A DNA stretch of 64,000 bases from DASQYE01 sp036389675 (lineage in GTDB: Bacteria > Acidobacteriota > Blastocatellia > Pyrinomonadales > Pyrinomonadaceae). Each line of letters begins with the position of its first letter. Position 1 is the stretch's first letter. A model generated the notes under the pieces. It was not told the DNA's origin and did not search any database. It saw only the letters and a list, made by a program, of their open reading frames with translations. The stretch covers positions 62,001 through 126,000 of the forward strand of contig DASVWI010000012.1 in the NCBI GenBank assembly GCA_036389675.1, given 5' to 3'. Made by a program: the position numbers and the translations under genes. Of this stretch, positions 44,150 through 52,989 are shown in pieces.

Positions 44150-44170
44150 CCCGGTCTCAAGGGTTTGATC

Positions 44171-44216
44171 GGCGCGGGGAAAGTTGGATAAACTCTTCCC
44201 GCGCCCTTCATTTTTT
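44171..44216 (+). terminator. Rho-independent terminator after the receptor gene
   Basis: A stem of 10 pairs with one bulged G (arms 44171-44181 and 44196-44205) is followed by CTTCATTTTTT. It begins 22 bases after the receptor stop and ends before the next TPR start, so the receptor may be expressed apart from the importer genes. Confidence 0.85.
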
Positions 44217-44253
44217 AACCGTGGTGCGTGGCGGCGGCTGGCGAAATTCCATC

Positions 44254-45912
44254 ATGAGAAACCGGACGCTTAACTCTCTGAGCATAATCCTGACGGCCTT
44301 CGTTATCCTCTACGGCCCTGCTTCCGGCGGGCACGCGAGTCGAGCGTCCGCCGCCGCTTCCTCCTTCCAACAGAAGGGAAGCGTTGAAGATGCCGCAGCG
44401 CTCGTCACCGAAGGCGTCTCGGCCCTTGAAAAGGGGGACGAGACCGCCGCCGCGCTTCTCTTTCAACGCGCCATCAAGATTGATCCCGGCAATGAGATGG
44501 CCCACACCTATCTGGGCATCATTGCCGACCGCGCGGGCAATCCGGCGGAAGCCGAGCGCCACTTCGCCGCCGCCGCCATAGGTGCGCCGACCTCCCCGGC
44601 GGCCCGCAACAATCACGGCGCGATACTGCTGCGCTTAGGGCGCACCGAGCAGGCGGCCAAGCAGTTTGAGATTTCACTCAAGCTTGACCCCATGCAGGCG
44701 GGCGCACTGGCGAACCTGGCACAGATTCGCTTCGCCGCGGGGACGCCCGAAGGCTTGCGCGCCGCCCGCGACTTGTTCGAGCGCGCGCGCGCCATTGAAC
44801 CCGACGTGGAATTCGCACGCGCTCTCGTCGTCATCGCGCTACGCATGGGCGACCGCGCCTCCGCTTCGAGATACTACGGCGACTACAAAGCGCTCATCCC
44901 CGGCGCAAACAGTCGGGTCACAGGCCCGAGCGGGCGCGCCGAGTTAGGAACGGTCTTGTATGAGAACGGGCTGGTCAATGAAGCGGCTGAAGAGTTGGAC
45001 GCCGTCGTCGCGGCTGAACCGGCCAACGTAAAAGCCATAGTCCTGCTGGCTCAGACCTATCTGGCGCGCAAGGACATAGTATCCGCCGGGCGCACGCTCG
45101 AATCAGCCGTCGCGCGCGGGCTCGATGAAGCGCCGCTGTACGCGGCTCTCGCCGACATTTATCAGGCTTCCGGCCACATCGAGAACGCTATACCGGCCAT
45201 GCGCCTTGCAATCGAGCGCGACCCGAAGAACGAGGCTTATCGCTTTCGTTACGGCATGCTTCTGGTGGACACAAAGGCTCCTGCCGCCGCCGTCATCCGC
45301 CTGCGAGAGGCTTTAGCCGAATTCCCTAACTCGTCGAAACTATGGTTCGCGCTCGGCGTCGCCCTCTTTACAAACCGCAAGCATGATGAGGCGGCGACGG
45401 CCTTCGAGCGGGTGGTCGCCCTGTCGCCGAAGTTCGCTCCCGCGCTCGCTTATCTCGGCATGATCTACGACGAGACGGGACGATACGCGGAGGCTGTGGC
45501 CCTCTATGAGCGGGCCGCCGCGGCTGACGAGCGGCTGGCCGTCGCGCAATACCTGTTGGCCGATGCCATGATGCGACAAACTTCGCCCGACCTGGCCCGC
45601 GCCGAGCTTCGCCTCAAGCGTGCCCTCGAACTTGACGAGACGTTTTCTCCGGCCCGCCTGACGCTGGCAAAACTCTACGTGCGCGCAGAGCGCCTGACCG
45701 AAGCCGTCACCCAGCTTGAGCGTCTGGTTGCGGCCAATCCGAATCTGGCCGAAGCACAATATCAGCTCGGTCGCCTGTACATGCGTTTGAAGCGAACCGC
45801 GGAAGCGCAGAAGGCGCTCGCCACCTTCAAACGACTCAATGAGAATCAGCAGCAGCAGGCCGAAAATGACCAGCAGGAACTGGTTCGCCGACTCGCCAAC
45901 GTGCGCTTTTGA
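44254..45912 (+). CDS. Exported TPR protein
   Basis: The start is at 44254 (MRNRTLNSLSIIL), because a signal peptide begins there; upstream GTG codons in frame have no such support. The protein has 552 residues. After the signal peptide (about 1-31) come about a dozen tetratricopeptide repeats running to the C-terminus, including AALLFQRAIKIDPGNEMAHT, YLGIIADRAGNPAEAERHF and ALATFKRLNENQ. It is probably periplasmic. It lies 34 bases before the sugar-binding lipoprotein gene and may be in that operon, acting as a scaffold. Confidence 0.85.
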   Translation: MRNRTLNSLSIILTAFVILYGPASGGHASRASAAASSFQQKGSVEDAAALVTEGVSALEKGDETAAALLFQRAIKIDPGNEMAHTYLGIIADRAGNPAEAERHFAAAAIGAPTSPAARNNHGAILLRLGRTEQAAKQFEISLKLDPMQAGALANLAQIRFAAGTPEGLRAARDLFERARAIEPDVEFARALVVIALRMGDRASASRYYGDYKALIPGANSRVTGPSGRAELGTVLYENGLVNEAAEELDAVVAAEPANVKAIVLLAQTYLARKDIVSAGRTLESAVARGLDEAPLYAALADIYQASGHIENAIPAMRLAIERDPKNEAYRFRYGMLLVDTKAPAAAVIRLREALAEFPNSSKLWFALGVALFTNRKHDEAATAFERVVALSPKFAPALAYLGMIYDETGRYAEAVALYERAAAADERLAVAQYLLADAMMRQTSPDLARAELRLKRALELDETFSPARLTLAKLYVRAERLTEAVTQLERLVAANPNLAEAQYQLGRLYMRLKRTAEAQKALATFKRLNENQQQQAENDQQELVRRLANVRF

Positions 45913-45946
45913 GAAAATTACCGGCGGTATTGAAGAGCAGAAACCT

Positions 45947-46924
45947 ATGAGATCATCCCTTAAAAGAGCGAAGCCCTTGAGCGCCATGCTCATCACCGTT
46001 TGCCTCGCGCTGGCGGGCCTGTCTTTAGCGGGTTGCGCGCGCAAGAGAGGCAAAACCGTCGTCGGCTTCTCACAGATGGAGAACAACGGGCCGTGGCGCA
46101 TCGCCGAAACGACAAGCATGAGCGAGGAGGCGCGAAAGCGCGCCGATAAGTTCGATTTCAGAATTACCGACGCGCAGGGGCAGACCTCCAAACAGGTTGC
46201 CGATGTCGAAGACCTTGTGGCGCAGGGCGTCAACGCGATCTTTCTCGCCCCGCGCGAGTTTGAAGGGCTCGCCCCGGCGCTCAAGGCCGCCAGAGAGGCA
46301 GGGATTCCAGTGTTTCTCATTGACCGCGCCGCCGCCGGTCAGGCGGGTCAGGACTACGTCGCATTTTTAGGGTCGGATTTTATACAGCAGGGCAGGCGGG
46401 CCGGTGAATGGCTGGCGAAACAGACAAACGGACGTGCCGGTATCGTCGAGTTGACGGGAACCGCCGGCTCATCGGTTGCGCGCGACCGCTCGCAGGGTTT
46501 TATGGAAGCCATTAAGCAGTTCCCTGACATGAAGATCATCGCTTCGCAGACGGGGGATTTCACGCGCGCCACCGGGCAGAAGGTCATGGAGAATATCATC
46601 CAGGCCAGGAACAGAGAGATCACAGCCGTCTACGCGCACAACGACGAGATGGCGCTCGGTGCGATTCAGGCGTTGAAGTCGGCGGGGATGAATCCGGGCA
46701 AGGACGTGCTGATCGTCTCCGTAGACGGCCAGAAGTCCGCCCTTGAGGCCATCATTCGCGGCGAGATGAACGTCACGGTCGAGTCAAACCCGCGCTTCGG
46801 CCCGCTGGCCTTCGACACTCTGGAAAAGTTCCTCAGAGGCGAGCAGATTCCGCCCAAGATCATTCTCGAAGATCGCTTCTTCGACAAGAGCAACGCCCAG
46901 CAGTTCGTCAACGAGGCATACTGA
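45947..46924 (+). CDS. ytfQ: YtfQ-type sugar-binding lipoprotein of an ABC importer
   Basis: The protein has 325 residues from the ATG at 45947. The signal peptide has lipobox LAGC (Cys about 30), so it is lipid-anchored. The fold is that of periplasmic-binding-protein type I. Segments such as VVGFSQMENNGPWRIAETTS, ASQTGDFTRATGQKVMENII and VYAHNDEMALGAIQALKSAG match, as I recall it, E. coli YtfQ, the galactofuranose-binding protein. The next genes encode a double ATPase and two permeases, as in YtfRT-YjfF. The true sugar here may differ (galactofuranose, ribose or similar). GAAGAGCAG is a weak ribosome site. Confidence 0.82.
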   Translation: MRSSLKRAKPLSAMLITVCLALAGLSLAGCARKRGKTVVGFSQMENNGPWRIAETTSMSEEARKRADKFDFRITDAQGQTSKQVADVEDLVAQGVNAIFLAPREFEGLAPALKAAREAGIPVFLIDRAAAGQAGQDYVAFLGSDFIQQGRRAGEWLAKQTNGRAGIVELTGTAGSSVARDRSQGFMEAIKQFPDMKIIASQTGDFTRATGQKVMENIIQARNREITAVYAHNDEMALGAIQALKSAGMNPGKDVLIVSVDGQKSALEAIIRGEMNVTVESNPRFGPLAFDTLEKFLRGEQIPPKIILEDRFFDKSNAQQFVNEAY

Positions 46925-46942
46925 AAGCGGGGGCAGGGTGTC

Positions 46943-47009
46943 AGGGGTCGGGGGTCAGGGAAAACCGAAACCCGCTCATCCCTTCCCCGGCCCCTGACCC
47001 CCGACCCCT
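46943..47009 (+). repeat. 18-bp perfect inverted repeat between ytfQ and ytfR
   Basis: Arms 46943-46960 and 46992-47009 are perfect 18-base inverse complements, G-rich in one arm and C-rich in the other, with a 31-base loop. It lies directly between the stop of ytfQ and the start of ytfR. It could be a terminator-like attenuator or a REP-like element that stabilises the binding-protein mRNA. Confidence 0.8.
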
Positions 47010-47015
47010 ATTCTT

Positions 47016-48575
47016 ATGAGCGCGACTGAGCCGGTACTCCGTATGGAGTCCATCACGAAAAGCTTTTCGGGCGTCAACGCGCTGACCGGCGTGAGCCTGA
47101 CGCTTGAGCCGGGCGAGGTGCATGCGCTCGTCGGGGAGAACGGCGCGGGTAAATCAACCCTCATCAAGATCATGACGGGGGCGTATCGGCGCGACGGAGG
47201 CGAGATGTGGCTCGAAGGCCGCCGCGTCGAGTTCCGCTCGCCGGACGAGGCGCAGAGTGCCGGCGTCGTCGCCGTTTATCAGGAGGTCAACCTGCTGGCC
47301 TTCCGCAGCGTCGCCGAAAATATCTATCTTGGTCGCGAGCCGCGACGCTTCGGCCTGATCGACTGGAAACGCATGAACCGCGAGGCGCGGGAACTGCTGG
47401 AAAGGCTCGGACTGGAGATCGACCCGCGCACGACCCTCGGCGACCTGAACATAGCACTACGCCAGATGGTCGCCATCGCTCGCGGCGTCTCGTTCGGGGC
47501 AAGGGTCGTCGTCCTCGACGAGCCGACCAGCTCCCTGACCGAGCATGAAGTCTCTATTCTCTACGATGTCATCCGAAGGCTAAAGGCCGAAGGCAGGGCG
47601 GTCGTCTACATCAGCCATCGCTTCGACGAGCTGTACGCGATCTGTGACCGCGTGACTATCCTGCGTGACGGCCAATTCGTCGCCACGCACACACTCTCCG
47701 GCCTCGAAAAGATCGACCTCGTCTGCCTCATGCTCGGCAAGCGGCGCGAAGAGCTGCGGCAGGGTATAACCAGATTCGACCATCACGGCGTCGGGCAGGA
47801 AGATGCGGAGCCGCTGCTGCGCGCGGAAAATCTGAAGCGCGGGCGCAAGCTGAATCACGTGACGCTTCAGGTGGGCCGGGGCGAGATCGTCGGCCTCGCC
47901 GGGCTGCTCGGCTCGGGTCGCACAGAGACGGCGCGGGCCATTTTCGGTGCAGACCCTCTCGAAGAGGGCGAAGTCTATCTCGAAGGCAAGCCCCTCGGCC
48001 TGCGCGGGCCGAGCGACGGCATTCGCGCCGGGCTGGCCTTTCTCTCCGAAGACCGCAAGGCCGAGGGCATCATCCCGGAGCTCTCCGTGCGCGATAATAT
48101 GACGCTGGCCGCCTTGCCCGCGCTCGCCCGGTTCGGCATCGTCTCGCGCGCGCGCCAGCGTGAGATCGTCGAACGCTTTATCGAGCGTCTGGGCATCAAG
48201 GCCGCCGGGGCGGATCAGAAGATTCGCGAGCTTTCGGGAGGGAATCAGCAGAAGGTTCTGCTCGCCCGCTGGCTCTGCAAGAACATTAAATTCCTCATCC
48301 TGGACGAGCCGACGCGCGGCATAGATATCGGAGCGAGGGGGGAAATACAGGCGCTGATTAATGAGCTGGCCGCAACGGGTCTGGGCGTCCTGATGATCTC
48401 TTCGGAGCTGGAAGAACTGGTCGAAGGCAGCTCGCGCGTGATCGTGATGCGCGACGGCGAGCGCGTGGCGGAGCTGCGCGGCGAGGATATTTCGCAGGAT
48501 TCGATCATCCGTAGGATGGCCGAAGGGGACGCGCCTGAGGCACAGCCGGCGGGCGTGGAAGCCCTCAGAGATTGA
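47016..48575 (+). CDS. ytfR: YtfR-type sugar ABC importer ATPase (two ATPase domains)
   Basis: The protein has 519 residues and two ATP-binding cassettes. The first has Walker A GENGAGKSTLIK (about 40-50), a degenerate signature (LNIALRQMVAIARG) and Walker B VVLDEPTSSLT. The second has the relaxed loop GLLGSGRTETAR, the intact signature LSGGNQQKVLLARW and LILDEPTRGIDIG. This asymmetry is normal for the RbsA/MglA/XylG/YtfR group. It drives uptake of the sugar held by the binding lipoprotein upstream. The start is at 47016 after the inverted repeat. The next gene begins 3 bases after its stop, so translation may be coupled. Confidence 0.9.
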   Translation: MSATEPVLRMESITKSFSGVNALTGVSLTLEPGEVHALVGENGAGKSTLIKIMTGAYRRDGGEMWLEGRRVEFRSPDEAQSAGVVAVYQEVNLLAFRSVAENIYLGREPRRFGLIDWKRMNREARELLERLGLEIDPRTTLGDLNIALRQMVAIARGVSFGARVVVLDEPTSSLTEHEVSILYDVIRRLKAEGRAVVYISHRFDELYAICDRVTILRDGQFVATHTLSGLEKIDLVCLMLGKRREELRQGITRFDHHGVGQEDAEPLLRAENLKRGRKLNHVTLQVGRGEIVGLAGLLGSGRTETARAIFGADPLEEGEVYLEGKPLGLRGPSDGIRAGLAFLSEDRKAEGIIPELSVRDNMTLAALPALARFGIVSRARQREIVERFIERLGIKAAGADQKIRELSGGNQQKVLLARWLCKNIKFLILDEPTRGIDIGARGEIQALINELAATGLGVLMISSELEELVEGSSRVIVMRDGERVAELRGEDISQDSIIRRMAEGDAPEAQPAGVEALRD

Positions 48576-48578
48576 GTA

Positions 48579-49571
48579 ATGCAGAACGCCACAGAGGTCA
48601 ATCATCTCAAGACGAAGGCGGGTCTGCTATCCGGGCTGGCGGCGCTCGGCCCGACCTACGGCGCGCTTATGGCCCTCACCCTGCTCGTCCTCCTGAACCT
48701 GCTGTTCACACCTAACTTCGCGGCGTCGAACAATTTTTGGAATGTCCTTTTGCAGGTGACGCCGACGATGCTCGTCGCCGTCGGAATGACCTTTGTGATC
48801 GCGACCGCAGGCATTGATCTGTCGGTCGGTTCGGTGATGGCGATAGCATCGGCGCTGGCCGCCACCAATCTCGACAGGGGTGTCGGGGCGGCGATTCTGC
48901 TGGCGCTGGCGGTCTCGTTCTCGCTCGGCGCTTTAAACGGCGCGCTTATCGCGGGCTTTCGCATACAGCCGATCATCGTCACGCTGGCGCTGCTCATATC
49001 GGGGCGCGGCATCGCGCAGGTCATCAGCCACGGCGGGCAATTGATCCCGTTCAGCAATCAGAGCTTTGAGTACCTGGGCAAGGGCCACGTCGGGCCTGTG
49101 CCCTTTCAGGTGCTCGTCATGCTCTCGGTTATCGCCGCCGCCATCTTCCTTCTGCGAATGACCAGCTTCGGGCGCTATGTGCTGGCGGTGGGCGGCAATG
49201 AGGCTGCGGCGCGCCTCGCCGGGGTCAAAATTCACCGGACGAAGCTACTGGTCTATGCCCTGAGCGGCTTGCTGGCGGGCGTGGCCGGATTGATCGAGAC
49301 GGCGCGGCTCGGGGCGAGCGACGCGGCGAAGGTCGGCTTGAATATAGAGCTTGATGCCATCGCGGCGGTGGTCGTCGGCGGCACGACACTCGCGGGCGGA
49401 CGCGCCACGGTCGCGGGAACGGTCATCGGCGCTCTAATCATGCAAGTGCTCACCACCAGCTTCAACATGGGGCCGCTCGGGCTCAGACCAGTGCCCTTCT
49501 CCTGGGCGCTCGTCTTCAAAGCGGCGATCATCATCTTCGCCGTCTACATACAGCGACGCCGGGTCGCCTGA
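48579..49571 (+). CDS. ytfT: YtfT-type sugar ABC importer permease
   Basis: The protein has 330 residues with eight to ten transmembrane segments. The family motifs are GMTFVIATAGIDLSVGSVMA, FRIQPIIVTLALLISGRGIA and TTLAGGRATVAGTVIGALIM. The fold is that of BPD_transp_2 permeases (RbsC, XylH, YtfT). It forms the channel with the second permease (49584-50579). Its start is 3 bases after the ATPase stop. Confidence 0.9.
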   Translation: MQNATEVNHLKTKAGLLSGLAALGPTYGALMALTLLVLLNLLFTPNFAASNNFWNVLLQVTPTMLVAVGMTFVIATAGIDLSVGSVMAIASALAATNLDRGVGAAILLALAVSFSLGALNGALIAGFRIQPIIVTLALLISGRGIAQVISHGGQLIPFSNQSFEYLGKGHVGPVPFQVLVMLSVIAAAIFLLRMTSFGRYVLAVGGNEAAARLAGVKIHRTKLLVYALSGLLAGVAGLIETARLGASDAAKVGLNIELDAIAAVVVGGTTLAGGRATVAGTVIGALIMQVLTTSFNMGPLGLRPVPFSWALVFKAAIIIFAVYIQRRRVA

Positions 49572-49583
49572 GCTTGGAAAGTC

Positions 49584-50579
49584 ATGGGCCAGTCAACGAC
49601 AACCATTGATGAAGCGGGGTCGACGCGCGGCAGAGTGGCGCGCGGGCGAATGGCCTCATTCATCCAGCGTCAGGGCGCGCTGGTCGCGCTTCTAGGCGTC
49701 CTCATCTTCGCGACTGTGCGCTACGAGGACTTTCTCACGGAGAGAAACCTATTCAACGTCCTGCGCCAGAACAGCATGCTCGGACTGGTCGCGCTCGGCA
49801 TGACGTTCGTCATCCTGACGGGCGGGATAGACCTCTCGGTGGGCTCGCTGCTGGCGGTCGCGGGCGTCGTCGCAGCCAACCTCGCCGGGCACGGCATGAT
49901 CGCGGCGCTCCTGATCGCGGTCGCTTTCACGACGCTGCTCGGCCTCCTGAATGGAATCATCATCGACAGGGCGCGCATCCAGCCCTTCATCGTGACGCTG
50001 GCGATGATGATCGCGGCGCGCGGGCTGGCGCTGGCCGCAACCGGCGAGGAGTCTGTGCGCGTCGATAAGCTCTCGGAAGATTTCACATGGCTCGGTCAGG
50101 GCAAGCTCGGCCCTGTGCCCGTCCCCGTGCTGATCCTTGTCATAGCCTACGGGCTGGGCTGGCTGGTGCTCAGGCACACGCGGTTCGGGCGTCACGTGTA
50201 CGCGCTCGGCGATAATGAGGAGGCGGCCCGTCTGATGGGACTCAACGTCGGTCGGGTGACGCTCGGGGTCTACGCCTTGAGCGGCGCTCTCTCCGGTCTG
50301 GGCGGTGTCCTTCTGGCCTCGCGGCTGGGGGCGGGCCAGCCCGTGGCGGGCACAGGTTGGGAACTGGATGCCATCGCGGCTGTAGTCGTCGGCGGAACTC
50401 TTCTGACGGGCGGGCAGGGCGGGTCGGGCGCGACGCTGGTGGGGGTGTTGCTGCTCGGCATCATTTTTAATGTTTTCAATCTCGAAGGGACGATCAGCTC
50501 CTGGTGGCAATGGGTGCTGCGCGGGGTGTTTCTGCTCGCAGTCGTCGTCATGCAGAACAGCCTCAGCCGCAGAAAGTGA
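49584..50579 (+). CDS. yjfF: YjfF-type sugar ABC importer permease
   Basis: The protein has 331 residues with eight to ten transmembrane segments and the same motifs as the first permease: GMTFVILTGGIDLSVGSLLA, ARIQPFIVTLAMMIAARGLA and VVVGGTLLTGGQGGSGATLV. Two distinct permeases next to a YtfQ-like binding protein and a double ATPase is the E. coli YtfQRT-YjfF arrangement, which is the reason for this name. It starts 12 bases after the previous gene. Confidence 0.88.
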   Translation: MGQSTTTIDEAGSTRGRVARGRMASFIQRQGALVALLGVLIFATVRYEDFLTERNLFNVLRQNSMLGLVALGMTFVILTGGIDLSVGSLLAVAGVVAANLAGHGMIAALLIAVAFTTLLGLLNGIIIDRARIQPFIVTLAMMIAARGLALAATGEESVRVDKLSEDFTWLGQGKLGPVPVPVLILVIAYGLGWLVLRHTRFGRHVYALGDNEEAARLMGLNVGRVTLGVYALSGALSGLGGVLLASRLGAGQPVAGTGWELDAIAAVVVGGTLLTGGQGGSGATLVGVLLLGIIFNVFNLEGTISSWWQWVLRGVFLLAVVVMQNSLSRRK

Positions 50580-50681
50580 GCTTTGCCGCAGTCGTCTCGG
50601 CAGATCAGCATCCACGCTTTGTGATAATCTTAGATGAAGAATTCAGCGATAGCCGTCGGCCCTGACCGGAGGTTGTAATTC

Positions 50682-51485
50682 ATGCCAGCAGGACGCTACG
50701 ATGAACAGCAGATAGCATCATTCACTCAGTCGGCGCTCAGGGACGGGTTTTGCATCCTTCGGGAGCATTTCCCCAGAACGACGCTTGAGAACTGGCGCGA
50801 GGTGTTCGCCCCGCTGCTTGAGGCCCACATGGCGCGCGAGGGCCACCTCTTCAACCGTGGGCCTGCCCGTTATTACGTGACGCTCCCTTTCAGAGAGCCT
50901 TTCGCCGACCCGGCCATTTTCGAGGACGAGGATGTGCTCGCCATCGTCCGAGGTCTGGTCGGTGAAGACGCCGTGATGCCGCAGCTCGCGACAGACACGC
51001 CGCTTCTGGGCTCTGATTATCAGGACATACACCGCGATACGCCTCCGCTCTTTCCCGAGACGGGGCAGGAGACGCCGCCCTATCAACTGGCGGTCAACTT
51101 CCCGCTCGTCGATGTCACCGTCGAGAACGGGCCGTTCGAGGTCGCGCGCGGCACACACCTGATGTCGAAGGCAGAAGGGCTGCGCCTCATCGAGACGGGT
51201 GAGGTCAAGCTGGAAGCCATCAACATGAGACTTGGCGACGTGATGATTCGCGACGTACGGGGGCTGCATAGGGGCACGCCCAACCGCACGACCGTACCGC
51301 GCCCGATGGTCGTCATAGGCTACAGCCGCCGCTGGCTCTTCCGACCCGAAGTCTCCATCCGCGTCCCGCGCGCCGTCCTCGAAACTCTCTCTCTGCGCGC
51401 GCGCCACCTGCTCCGCTTCAACCCCGTAGTCGAGTCGCTCGAAGATCAACCCGAGACGGAAATTTATCAATCCTTCGCCTACTGA
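50682..51485 (+). CDS. Phytanoyl-CoA dioxygenase (PhyH)-family protein
   Basis: The protein has 267 residues. The iron-binding set is visible: His117-x-Asp119 (DIHRDTPPLFPET) and distal His196 (LHRGTPNRT), followed by Arg in PRPMVVIGYSRR, which should bind 2-oxoglutarate. These enzymes hydroxylate various substrates using Fe(II), oxygen and 2-oxoglutarate. No signal peptide is seen. It lies 102 bases after the sugar permease gene and reads in the same direction, so it may modify a sugar-linked compound; this is unproven. Confidence 0.82.
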   Translation: MPAGRYDEQQIASFTQSALRDGFCILREHFPRTTLENWREVFAPLLEAHMAREGHLFNRGPARYYVTLPFREPFADPAIFEDEDVLAIVRGLVGEDAVMPQLATDTPLLGSDYQDIHRDTPPLFPETGQETPPYQLAVNFPLVDVTVENGPFEVARGTHLMSKAEGLRLIETGEVKLEAINMRLGDVMIRDVRGLHRGTPNRTTVPRPMVVIGYSRRWLFRPEVSIRVPRAVLETLSLRARHLLRFNPVVESLEDQPETEIYQSFAY

Positions 51486-51579
51486 TCGGAAGGGCCGTGT
51501 TGCCTAAATAGCCTTCCAGCCAATCGCGCCTGCGGCGAACTGTTCTGCGCGTACTCGACGATGCGATCATCAAAGTACC

Positions 51580-52989
51580 CTACGTTAACCCCTTTTTCTT
51601 TCGCCGAGACGGATTGGAATGCTGATCGTGTGACAGGGCTAGATCGCGAATGGCGGCGCAGGTTCGGGCAGAGACCGTCGCCCCGTCCTCGTCAATGTTG
51701 GCGAAGAGCCGGAGCACGTCCGGCCAGTCGAGCCGCTGGTAGAAACGCAGCATCGCGTCCGGGTCGAAGCTGAACTCATCATCAATCGGGTAGATCAGTC
51801 CGCGCGCGACGAACTCGTGGAGGTCTGGAGACCCCCGGTCCAGACCCGGCACGTAGCCGCTCGGACGCCCCGCAGTTACCGCATCGACAAGCACGCTTGA
51901 GTTGCCGGCGAGGACGATGTCCGAGTCCTCTATGTCGCGGAACAATGCGACGCCGCGGCGCGGGCACAGCCGCGGCTCGTTGCGCGACGCAATCCATTCA
52001 TCAAACCTCAGCCAGAGGTTCTTCGGATGCGGGCGCACGATGATGCGCGATACACGCGGGTCGCCCAGCAGACGCTCCGTCACAGCGCACAGGCGTTCCT
52101 CGTTCACATCCTTGCAAAGGAATATCCCGACGGTCAAACGCTCGGGGAGCGGCCCGGCGGGCATCGGCGCGTGATGCTGCCGCCTGCCGTGAATGAGAAC
52201 GCGATCCATCCGGCAGCCCTCCTCAAGGTAAGTCTGCCGTGCTGCTTCACAATGCACCACCGCCAGATCGTAGGCGAGCCGCGCGACGGGCCGCACAGGC
52301 ATACCGTGCGTGATAAGCACGACCGGGACTCCACACTTTCGAGCCGCCAGATTGAAGGCAACGCCGTGCGGGTTGCTGTGGCTCGACATCACGGCGATCT
52401 GGTAGCGCCCGCGCCGGAAGATGCCGAGATAGCGCGAGTAATAGCCGATGAGCTCGGCCACGCGAAGCACCTTGAAGAACTCGTGCCGGCGGTGCAGCCT
52501 GCGCGCGAGCGTGAGAACGCGTCGCCAGTTTGCACCAAGGCTTCTGACCAGCGCCAGACAAGCCGCGGCGTCAGGGAGTCTGCGGAACTTCAACTCGCTC
52601 CAACCCAGTTCCGGTAGCAGTGGCGGCAGTGTCTCGACCGCCCGTCGCTCGTTGCTGAGGCGGGCAATCCAGACGCCGCCGACCGGGCGGTCAATGGCCC
52701 GTACTTCCAGAAATCTCACCAGGCCGCCGAGCAGGGCGATCAAGGCAGGAGCCGAGGTCTCACGCTTACGTTCGACCCACGCCGACGCGAGCCGCAAACT
52801 GCTGTGTTGCGAAATAACATAACGGGCGATCCCTTCGACAACCTCTGCCCCGTCGCACCGCAGGAGGCTTCTGACGCCGTGACAGAGCAGCCAGTCGCGT
52901 CCTCCGCTCGCGCTCGCGTCTCCCGCGTATGGTGCAGCCCCCGCACGGTTCATGGGCTCGCTTCCGCTCATGGCTCTCTCGGCTCTCAT
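51580..52989 (-). CDS. Glycosyltransferase-like/capsular polysaccharide protein
   Basis: The protein has 469 residues. No clean family is recognised. The second half looks like a GT-B fold as found in CDP-glycerol glycerophosphotransferase-like and capsular (KpsS/LipB-like) proteins, with VVLITHGMPVRPVARL, IIVRPHPKNLWLRFDEW and DIVLAGNSSVLVDAVTAGRP. The ATG overlaps the stop of the dehydrogenase gene by an ATGA, so they are translationally coupled. With a CMP-Kdo synthetase-like gene two genes upstream, a role in adding an acidic sugar to a surface glycan is likely but not shown. Confidence 0.6.
   Translation of the reverse strand: MRAERAMSGSEPMNRAGAAPYAGDASASGGRDWLLCHGVRSLLRCDGAEVVEGIARYVISQHSSLRLASAWVERKRETSAPALIALLGGLVRFLEVRAIDRPVGGVWIARLSNERRAVETLPPLLPELGWSELKFRRLPDAAACLALVRSLGANWRRVLTLARRLHRRHEFFKVLRVAELIGYYSRYLGIFRRGRYQIAVMSSHSNPHGVAFNLAARKCGVPVVLITHGMPVRPVARLAYDLAVVHCEAARQTYLEEGCRMDRVLIHGRRQHHAPMPAGPLPERLTVGIFLCKDVNEERLCAVTERLLGDPRVSRIIVRPHPKNLWLRFDEWIASRNEPRLCPRRGVALFRDIEDSDIVLAGNSSVLVDAVTAGRPSGYVPGLDRGSPDLHEFVARGLIYPIDDEFSFDPDAMLRFYQRLDWPDVLRLFANIDEDGATVSARTCAAIRDLALSHDQHSNPSRRKKKGLT

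Noticed and set aside
47580..48605. 341-residue open frame on the minus strand inside ytfR
   Set aside because: Antisense shadow of the ABC ATPase; composition is rich in Arg/Ala/Gly without domains.
49749..50615. 288-residue open frame on the minus strand inside yjfF
   Set aside because: Antisense of a permease; very rich in His, Arg and Gln, which is typical of reversed membrane-protein codons.
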